Shown one piece after another: positions 29,832 to 36,347 of a stretch of DNA of 36,347 nucleotides (the stretch's first letter is position 1; every line of letters starts with the position of its first letter). The stretch is from NCBI GenBank assembly GCA_021820245.1, contig JAKADT010000007.1, forward strand, positions 1-36,347. The letters run 5' to 3'. The notes beneath the pieces are model-generated. The model was not told the origin of the DNA, made no database searches, and worked only from the letters and a program-made list of their open reading frames with translations. Made by a program: the position numbers and the translations under genes. This DNA is from Thermoplasmata archaeon (GTDB taxonomy: Archaea; Thermoplasmatota; Thermoplasmata; Thermoplasmatales; Thermoplasmataceae).

Positions 29832-29945
29832 ATGGACATAAGCACGAAGAGGGTAAAACTGGTAAAATACGGCAAAGGATTGAGGTTCACTTCCCAATTC
29901 CTCCCCACGCTGACGCATAGGATCTCCTTGGGGGGAGTTAGGTGA
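29832..29945 (+). CDS. Possible 37-aa basic small protein coupled to apgM
   Basis: MDISTKRVKLVKYGKGLRFTSQFLPTLTHRISLGGVR; GGAGGAG upstream of the ATG; its TGA overlaps the apgM GTG (GTGA). The ORF extends to 29589, but the upstream part looks non-coding. Confidence 0.35.
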   Translation: MDISTKRVKLVKYGKGLRFTSQFLPTLTHRISLGGVR

Positions 29946-31156
29946 AGAAAATTGTCCTTATAGTCCTGGATGGACTTGGAGACAGACCAAACAAGATCCT
30001 TCATGGAAGAACTGCTCTACAGGCTGCCTACAGACCGAATCTCAACCACCTCGCTTCTCTCGGAATAAACGGAGTGATGCACCCCATTAAACCAGGTATA
30101 CGATCTGGATCAGACACTTCTCACCTTTCACTTCTGGGCTACGACCCGGAAGAGGTATACACCGGTAGGGGGCCATTCGAGGCTTTGGGACTTGGTTTGG
30201 AGGTACTTCCGGGAGACATAGCATTCAGGGCAAATTTTGGAACCGTTGACAGCGGAGGGATTGTCATGGACAGAAGGGCTGACAGAATTTCTCAGGGCAC
30301 AGACTTGCTTGCATCTTCCCTTAATATGAATATTGACGGATACATTTTCAGGGTGAAGGAGGGGGTCGAACACAGAGCAGCCCTTGTCATCCATGGTCCA
30401 GGTCTCTCCAGTGCAGTAACTGATTCCGATCCTCATGAGGTTGGAAAGAAGGTCGAGACCGTAAAGGGGGTTGATGAGGCTGGAAAGAGAACCGCCGAAC
30501 TTGTGAACAGATTTCTAGAAAAAGCCAGAAACATTCTGAGAAACCATCCGGTAAATACTGAAAGAATTAAGAATGGGCTTAAACCTGCCAATGAAGTCCT
30601 CCTAAGAGGTGCAGGGAAAGCACCAGATCTCATACCTTTTGAAAAGAAATACGGCATGAAGGGTGCATGCATTGCCGGAATCCCGATGATTACAGGACTG
30701 TGCAACATGCTTGGTATGGATATAATCAAGGTAAAAGGGGCCACTGGAAGAACTGACACAAACTACGAGGGAAAGGTAAGTGCGCTGATAAATGCACTGA
30801 AGACTCATGACTTCGTTATACTGAATTTCAAGGGAACCGATGTTGCCGGACATGATGGAGATCCCATCCTGAAAAAGAGCGTAATTGAAAGAGTTGACAG
30901 GGCAATTGCCCCACTTAAAAACCAGCTTGAAAACACTGCCATAGCCATAACCGGGGACCATAGCACGCCATGTGAGATGAAAGATCATTCCGGAGACCAC
31001 TTACCAATATTATTTGTTACCTCTGGAAATTTGAGAGATCGCGTCAAACGCTTTGATGAAATAAGCTGTATGGAAGGTGGCCTTGAGATTAACAGCACTA
31101 ACGTTATGGACTACCTTCTCCAGATCTCAGACAGGTCAGACAAGTATGGAGCCTAG
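29942..31156 (+). CDS. apgM: 2,3-bisphosphoglycerate-independent phosphoglycerate mutase, archaeal type
   Basis: 404 aa, GTG start; VLIVLDGLGDRP, SDTSHLSLLGYDPEEVYTGRGPFEALGLG, GTDVAGHDGD, ITGDHSTPCEMKDHSGDHLPI. Confidence 0.95.
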   Translation: MKKIVLIVLDGLGDRPNKILHGRTALQAAYRPNLNHLASLGINGVMHPIKPGIRSGSDTSHLSLLGYDPEEVYTGRGPFEALGLGLEVLPGDIAFRANFGTVDSGGIVMDRRADRISQGTDLLASSLNMNIDGYIFRVKEGVEHRAALVIHGPGLSSAVTDSDPHEVGKKVETVKGVDEAGKRTAELVNRFLEKARNILRNHPVNTERIKNGLKPANEVLLRGAGKAPDLIPFEKKYGMKGACIAGIPMITGLCNMLGMDIIKVKGATGRTDTNYEGKVSALINALKTHDFVILNFKGTDVAGHDGDPILKKSVIERVDRAIAPLKNQLENTAIAITGDHSTPCEMKDHSGDHLPILFVTSGNLRDRVKRFDEISCMEGGLEINSTNVMDYLLQISDRSDKYGA

Positions 31157-31167
31157 AAAAAGGCTCC
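31148..31167 (+). terminator. Stem-loop overlapping the apgM stop codon
   Basis: GGAGCC-TAGAAAAA-GGCTCC, perfect 6-bp stem with the apgM TAG in the loop. No strong downstream T-run. Confidence 0.4.
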
Positions 31168-31188
31168 TTAACAATAAACATAGATATG

Positions 31189-31198
31189 TTTAAATATC
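31189..31198 (+). promoter_or_regulatory. Probable TATA box for the small membrane protein
   Basis: TTTAAATATC about 23-32 nt upstream of ATG 31221. Confidence 0.4.
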
Positions 31199-31220
31199 TT
31201 GTAAGGAATATGTGTCCGAC

Positions 31221-31889
31221 ATGAGTATGACTCTCAAGAGATCCAGGATCAGAAATTTGAAAGCCTCCTGGAGAGACTGGACAATTTACAGAACCATGAA
31301 GAAGAACGAAAACATGAAATCCATGATATATTCACAGCATAAGGGGATATTCTATGGAATTGTATTCTCGATCTTGATGTGGTGGATTCCAATAGCAGGT
31401 CCGGCTGCTGCTGGATATATTGCTGGAAGGTCCTCTGGAACTCCATCGAAAGCGGTCATCTCTACCATGGTGGCCACCTCCGTGCTTATGTTTCTCACTA
31501 TGATGTTCTTACCCTTCAGGACCGGGTTACTCGGATCTGCTGGGACATATCTGAGCTCCGGTGTCATTGCGGTCTCTGGATCAAAGCTGGTTGCTTATTC
31601 AGGCTTTCTCACAGACCTTTACACCTCCTACGGCATACTTAAGACACTGACCATAATAATGCCGGGTTCACTGGTAATATTGAATATTTTCGGTTACGCC
31701 GGCGGTTTTATGTCCCAGATAAAGAGACAGGAAGAGAATTATTCTGCCGGTTATCTGAAAAGCAATCTGGTGTTGTCACAAACGGGAAGAGAGAGGGAAT
31801 CCAGTCAGGACGAGAGGAAAATTATAAGGGAATTCAAGGACGCCAGAAACGACAGTGAGGAAGGTGTTGGTGACTGGTCTTATCTATAA
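31221..31889 (+). CDS. Small multi-TM protein of unknown function
   Basis: About 222 aa from ATG 31221 (ORF opens with GTG at 31212); WWIPIAGPAAAGYIAGRSSGTPSKAVI and further hydrophobic segments; charged C-terminal tail. Confidence 0.75.
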   Translation: MSMTLKRSRIRNLKASWRDWTIYRTMKKNENMKSMIYSQHKGIFYGIVFSILMWWIPIAGPAAAGYIAGRSSGTPSKAVISTMVATSVLMFLTMMFLPFRTGLLGSAGTYLSSGVIAVSGSKLVAYSGFLTDLYTSYGILKTLTIIMPGSLVILNIFGYAGGFMSQIKRQEENYSAGYLKSNLVLSQTGRERESSQDERKIIREFKDARNDSEEGVGDWSYL

Positions 31890-31932
31890 AAGGTACTGAA
31901 CATTTCAAATATGTGATTGAATTTCTGTTACC

Positions 31933-33264
31933 ATGATCGATGTCAAAAAACTCAGAGAAAATCCTGAGATTTTTTACAAGGTGGCTGAGAACAGGTTTTA
32001 TGGTAAAGAATTCATAGATCGCTTTTTTGAACTTGACGGGAAATGGCGTGAGAATCTCAAGCAGATTAACGATCTTAAACACGAAAAGAACATTGCAACA
32101 GAAAGCATTTCACGTAAAATTAAGGAAAATGCTGATGTTGAGACCATAAAGGAAAGTGTCAGGGAACTCAATAACAGGATTTCTGTGCTGGAAACTGAAC
32201 AGAAGAATATTGAGACAGAACGGAACAGCGCAGTCTATGCTATTCCAAATCTTCTCCATGAAACCGTACCTATATGCAAGGGTGACGAAAATAACAGGGT
32301 TGTGAAGACATGGGGAGTCGCACAGGTATTCAGGGATGATGTTCCAGAGTTCAGAAATGCCACAAACAACGCAGGTCAGTACATGATAACAGAGAAAAAG
32401 CCCATTAGTCATGTTGATCTTGCTGAAAAGCTGAGCCTTGTTGATCTGGAAAGGGCAGGAAAGGTTGCCGGTGCAAGATTCTACTATTTGAAAAACAGAC
32501 TTTTAAAACTGGAGATGGCACTTGAAAACTTTGCGGTTGATTTTCTTTCGGAAAGAGGTTTCTCTGTTGTGGAACCCCCATTCATGCTCAATTACCAGTC
32601 AATGGCCGGTGCTACAGACATGGAGACTTTCAGGGACACACTGTATAAAATTGATGGGGAGGACCTTTACCTCATTTCAACCTCAGAACATGCCATAGCA
32701 TCCATGCTGCGTGGTGAAATACTTGATGAAAAAGAGTTACCATTGAGGATAGCTGGATTCTCCCCCTGTTTCAGGAAAGAGGCTGGAGCTCATGGGAAAG
32801 ACACAAAAGGTATTTTCAGGGTTCACCAGTTCAACAAGATTGAACAGTTCATTTTCTGCAGAGAGGAAGATTCATGGGATTTTCTCGAGGAACTTCTGCA
32901 GAATTCTGAAGATATATTCAGAAAATTAAACATCCCTTACAGGGTTGTAAATGTCTGTTCAGGGGAGCTTGGATCACTGGCAGCCAAGAAATATGATATA
33001 GAGGCATGGTTTGGGTCCCAGGGGAAATTCCGTGAGGTTGTATCAGCCTCAAACGATACGGATTACCAGGCCAGATCGCTTGACATAAGATACAGGACAA
33101 AAGATGGGAACAGGACCCCACACACATTGAACTCAACGGCTATTGCAACTACAAGAGTGCTCGTTGCAATAATGGAAAACAACCAGACCGACGATGGTGA
33201 AGGGATTATGGTTCCAGAAGCACTTGTACCTTACACTGGATTCGATCTCATAACCTCCGAATGA
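31933..33264 (+). CDS. serS: Seryl-tRNA synthetase
   Basis: 443 aa; N-terminal coiled coil; class II motifs LYLISTSEHAIASMLRGEI, FRKEAGAHGKDTKGIFRVHQFNKIEQF, NSTAIATTRVLVAIMENNQ. Confidence 0.97.
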   Translation: MIDVKKLRENPEIFYKVAENRFYGKEFIDRFFELDGKWRENLKQINDLKHEKNIATESISRKIKENADVETIKESVRELNNRISVLETEQKNIETERNSAVYAIPNLLHETVPICKGDENNRVVKTWGVAQVFRDDVPEFRNATNNAGQYMITEKKPISHVDLAEKLSLVDLERAGKVAGARFYYLKNRLLKLEMALENFAVDFLSERGFSVVEPPFMLNYQSMAGATDMETFRDTLYKIDGEDLYLISTSEHAIASMLRGEILDEKELPLRIAGFSPCFRKEAGAHGKDTKGIFRVHQFNKIEQFIFCREEDSWDFLEELLQNSEDIFRKLNIPYRVVNVCSGELGSLAAKKYDIEAWFGSQGKFREVVSASNDTDYQARSLDIRYRTKDGNRTPHTLNSTAIATTRVLVAIMENNQTDDGEGIMVPEALVPYTGFDLITSE

Positions 33265-33273
33265 TCTGTATTA

Positions 33274-34728
33274 TTATGCCGACCTCTCCGAATAAGCTAT
33301 TTTAGCCGCCATGGGAGAATATTTCTTCCATCTGTCCACCAGAGGTATGAATTCTTCCGAAACTTTATCCATGATATTAAGGTACTCCAGTATTCCAAGA
33401 ACAGACTGATCAGCATCCCTTACTGCGCTTATGAGATCACGGTTTCCGTTTGTGGAATCTCCACCTGAAAAAAGTCCAGGAATTGATGTCATTCCCTGTG
33501 GATTCACTATTGGCTGCCCCTGTGGAGTCAACCTGAGTTTCCTGAGATATTCCTCCTCCATGAATGTGTAATCATTCTCCTGCCCCGTTGCCTCTATTAC
33601 ATAATCTGCATCTATTTCCTGCACTTTGTCCTTGTTTGGTACGGGCTTTGCTCTTCCTCTGCCATCTGAAACCATCTCATTCTGCCAGTATTTGACTGAT
33701 ACGACCCTGTTTCCCTTCTTTACGTATTCAAAGGGTGTCACTTCCCACACGTAGTGTACGCCTTCCTCCTCTGCCTCTTCCATTTCCTCTTCAGCGTTCA
33801 TGGATGGGTAACCGGGTCGATCGACTTCCCTTCTACGATAAAATATATATGAGTTCTTGGCCCCTAGCCTGAGAGCAGTTCTTGATGAATCGTTGGCGGT
33901 GAAGCCTCCCCCGATTATTACAACATTCTTCCCCACGTCCACTCTTTCCCCGAAACTTGCTCTCCTTAAAAATTCAGTTGCGTGGACGACATTTTCTGCG
34001 TCACTTCCCGGAGTTCCCGTCATTCGTGGTTTCTGGTTACCAACAGACATGAATACAGCGTCATATGTAGTCATCAGTTCTTTGAAATGAATGTCTTTTC
34101 CAACTTTTGTATTGAGGTGGACTTCCACCCCCTGGGACAGGATATATCCAATCTCTTTGTCCAGAACTTCCTGTGGTAGCCTGTACCTCGGTATGCCAGT
34201 CTTCATGAAACCACCGAGAGCAGGGAATTTTTCGTAAATTGTCACCTTCACACCCTGTATGGAAAGATAATAGGCTGCAGTGAGACCAGCGGGGCCCCCA
34301 CCTATAACTGCCACTTTCTTTCCAACGAATTTTTTCCTGGGTACATTGATAATGCTTGAATAGTCATCGAACTTATCTGCGGCATACCTTTTCAGATGTC
34401 TTATGGCAATTGGCCCACCGGTGTCGTAAAGAACACAGATATCCTCACACAGGTGCGTGCATACACGTCCAATTATTGCAGGAAATGGAAGATTCTCGAA
34501 AACTATCCTCACTGTCTGTGCAGGATCGCCAACAGATGTACTTTTTATATAACCGCCAATGTCAAGACTTGCCGGACATGCCTGGGTACAGATGTTGCAA
34601 CCTATACAACGGCTCGCTTCTGCTACGGCCGAACTGTCTGAATATTCTTCCAGAGGTTCGATTGTAAACCCCTGGAGCCTTTTTTTCGGATCGGCATGAT
34701 CTATTTTAACACGTTCAAAGCTAAGCAT
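33274..34728 (-). CDS. GltD-like NAD(P)-dependent flavoprotein oxidoreductase (glutamate synthase small-subunit family)
   Basis: 484 aa; N-terminal Cys cluster CIGCNICTQACPASLDIGGYI, VIGGGPAGLTAAYYLSIQGVKVTIYEKFPALGGFM, VVIIGGGFTANDSSRTALRLGA. Confidence 0.92.
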   Translation of the reverse strand: MLSFERVKIDHADPKKRLQGFTIEPLEEYSDSSAVAEASRCIGCNICTQACPASLDIGGYIKSTSVGDPAQTVRIVFENLPFPAIIGRVCTHLCEDICVLYDTGGPIAIRHLKRYAADKFDDYSSIINVPRKKFVGKKVAVIGGGPAGLTAAYYLSIQGVKVTIYEKFPALGGFMKTGIPRYRLPQEVLDKEIGYILSQGVEVHLNTKVGKDIHFKELMTTYDAVFMSVGNQKPRMTGTPGSDAENVVHATEFLRRASFGERVDVGKNVVIIGGGFTANDSSRTALRLGAKNSYIFYRRREVDRPGYPSMNAEEEMEEAEEEGVHYVWEVTPFEYVKKGNRVVSVKYWQNEMVSDGRGRAKPVPNKDKVQEIDADYVIEATGQENDYTFMEEEYLRKLRLTPQGQPIVNPQGMTSIPGLFSGGDSTNGNRDLISAVRDADQSVLGILEYLNIMDKVSEEFIPLVDRWKKYSPMAAKIAYSERSA

Positions 34729-34830
34729 TTTGCGTACCTTTGGATCTTAATAACTGCAAGAGTTATAAACGTTTTTTAGTTTATGCTGATAAAAATAGGC
34801 ACCGAAGTGATTTTTCAGAAACTTCCTTAA

Positions 34831-35838
34831 TTATTTCGTTTTCCATGAAATTCTTACCGATGAATTTTTATCATAGAGCATCGGGGCAAGTTTAGCGTAT
34901 ATGACGTAATTATCATGGGAAATGTCTTCTCCTATTTTGCTAATTTCCGGGTAATTCTTTATAAAAACCTTGAACGAACCTTCTGCCACAACAATGATCT
35001 GGTTTTCCCTGATCAGTGGTGTAACTTTTATTTTATGAACAAGGTTTTCAACTGCGGTTAATTCTGTCTGTCCCGTGGAATCGATCTCTCTAAGAAGCAG
35101 ATCATAGGCAGAAATTGAAATAAGCATTTCTGGTTTATGGGTGTATCCGGACTCTGCCAGAAGTTCAATTGCCTTCACAATATCCTTTGCCACATTACCT
35201 GGTTTTGACCAGTCACCGGACTTGATTTCAGTGGATCTTCTTACCAGGGACAGTTCATGGTCTGTTATGAGGAGCTTATTTAACATTGCATTAAATTTCC
35301 TCATTGCAGTTTCCTCTTCCATTTCTTTATATATCTTATCACTGTGCCTGCGTATTTTATATTCAACGTTCACCTCCGATAGTGGTATTATCCTCTGGTT
35401 ATCTTCAGGCACTGGCAATCCATCCTGATCCCATGGAATTTCGTCTGTATTGATCACGTAGTGTAGTTGTTTGTTAGTCTGTTCTGGACTCTCGGCTTTT
35501 TCATGAAGTTCCCTACCATTTTCTCTTACATCCATTGGAAAATCTACAGCCTTTCCCAGCAAGTTCGATGCCTCAATCCATCCGGACTTTATCTTTTCAA
35601 AATCTTCTGGAACATAGTCATACAATAATCTTATGAATTCTCCAAAATGAGCCACTTCCTCTTTCGCAATATCCTCATGAACTTTCTTGAATGAACCATC
35701 AGGCATCAGTTTGGACTGCTGAAGGTAAAAATTTATGGCATCAAGTTCTGCCGCCAGGGCCAGCCTTATTGATCTGGATATCTCCTCATTGTCAAGTCTT
35801 CTCGTTCTTTCCAGTTCTGATGGATCTTTTGAAAACAT
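34831..35838 (-). CDS. Encapsulin shell protein with N-terminal EncFtn-like ferritin domain (fusion)
   Basis: 335 aa. N-terminus has E31, Y38, E61, H64 (AELDAINFYLQ..KEEVAHFGEF). C-terminal about 210 aa resembles an encapsulin/HK97 fold (AKDIVKAIELLAESGYTHKPEMLISISAYDLLLRE..VTPLIRENQIIVVAEG). Confidence 0.87.
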   Translation of the reverse strand: MFSKDPSELERTRRLDNEEISRSIRLALAAELDAINFYLQQSKLMPDGSFKKVHEDIAKEEVAHFGEFIRLLYDYVPEDFEKIKSGWIEASNLLGKAVDFPMDVRENGRELHEKAESPEQTNKQLHYVINTDEIPWDQDGLPVPEDNQRIIPLSEVNVEYKIRRHSDKIYKEMEEETAMRKFNAMLNKLLITDHELSLVRRSTEIKSGDWSKPGNVAKDIVKAIELLAESGYTHKPEMLISISAYDLLLREIDSTGQTELTAVENLVHKIKVTPLIRENQIIVVAEGSFKVFIKNYPEISKIGEDISHDNYVIYAKLAPMLYDKNSSVRISWKTK

Positions 35839-35860
35839 GAATCTTAATCTTTAAAAACTA

Positions 35861-35870
35861 CTTAAATATG
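35861..35870 (-). promoter_or_regulatory. Probable TATA region for the encapsulin gene
   Basis: Minus-strand CATATTTAAG, about 23-32 nt upstream of the ATG at 35838. Confidence 0.4.
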
Positions 35871-35884
35871 GTAGAAAGTCAACT

Positions 35885-36204
35885 GCCCACCTCTGAAGAG
35901 GTGGGCTTGTAACCTTATTAGGCTACTATTGGCTGGTTGACATTCCTTTACCGGAGGAAGGAGGCTATTCTTTATCCCTTTCAGGAAACGCTCCACAGCC
36001 TGATTCCAGCAGGGGATTGAGGTATATGTCCCTTCTTCTCACGAAGATCATGCCGCCGAAACCGATATGTTCTCTCGAACAGTCCAGCTTAACTGTCTTA
36101 CTCCTCAAGGGAGTGCCTTCCCATCCCAGGGGTGGACACAATTACATACAACAAAAACATATCAATTTTGTGTTCGCTTTCATCCCACCTCTGAAGAGAT
36201 GGGT
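35885..36204. mobile_element. Probable remnant or non-autonomous IS200/IS605-like element (PATE-like), bounded by two related hairpins
   Basis: GCCCACCTC-TGAA-GAGGTGGGC (35885-35906) and CCCACCTC-TGAA-GAGATGGG (36184-36203) 0.3 kb apart. The right one sits in TTTCATCCCAC...TGGGTATTCCCGC, resembling TnpB-associated element ends. No intact transposase ORF. Confidence 0.5.
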
Positions 36205-36347
36205 ATTCCCGCTCACTGTGATAAATTGTGATGCGTGAAAGATCAGAAATGAACAAAGATCGGTACCACGAGCATGGCAAATAGAAGATCGAAGAGAACC
36301 ACGCAGCTCAGAAGGATATAAAGCCAATTTTTCTCGATATAGAAGGA

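Noticed and set aside
36249-36347. MNKDRYHEHGK* start resembling an IS200 TnpA N-terminus near the window end
   Set aside because: Stops after 11 codons and needs frameshifts; window ends at 36347, so it cannot be supported. Could be re-examined with flanking sequence.

Overview
This 36.3 kb window reads as an archaeal chromosome segment. The gene content and a Thermoplasma-like flagellin signal region suggest a Thermoplasmatales relative; that is inference from family resemblance, with no search run. Gene density is high, with many ATGA/GTGA/TAATG overlaps and probable leaderless promoters. Main blocks: (i) an MFS efflux protein with an overlapping MarR regulator, and a winged-HTH protein with a solute-binding-like domain; (ii) pheT with a tandem ribbon-helix-helix protein; (iii) a complete-looking archaellum operon flaBC-D/E-FGHIJ; (iv) a 1233-aa TPR protein translationally coupled to an M50 site-2 protease; (v) information-processing and metabolic genes (aEF1-beta, GlmM-like, CDP-alcohol phosphatidyltransferase, AK6/Fap7-like kinase, TiaS, cis-prenyltransferase, Trm5-like, Hel308, RibD-like reductase, SAH hydrolase, ApgM, SerS); (vi) a GltD-like flavoprotein and an encapsulin shell protein fused to an EncFtn-like ferritin domain, with a probable IS200/IS605-derived hairpin element just upstream. 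No CRISPR array, rRNA or convincing tRNA was found. Best candidates for a second look: the ferritin-encapsulin fusion and the hairpin element abutting its promoter, the structured intergenic or small-ORF region upstream of apgM, the apparent CTG start (CTGA overlap) of the kinase after tiaS, twin palindromes upstream of flaB, and the TPR-M50 pair.
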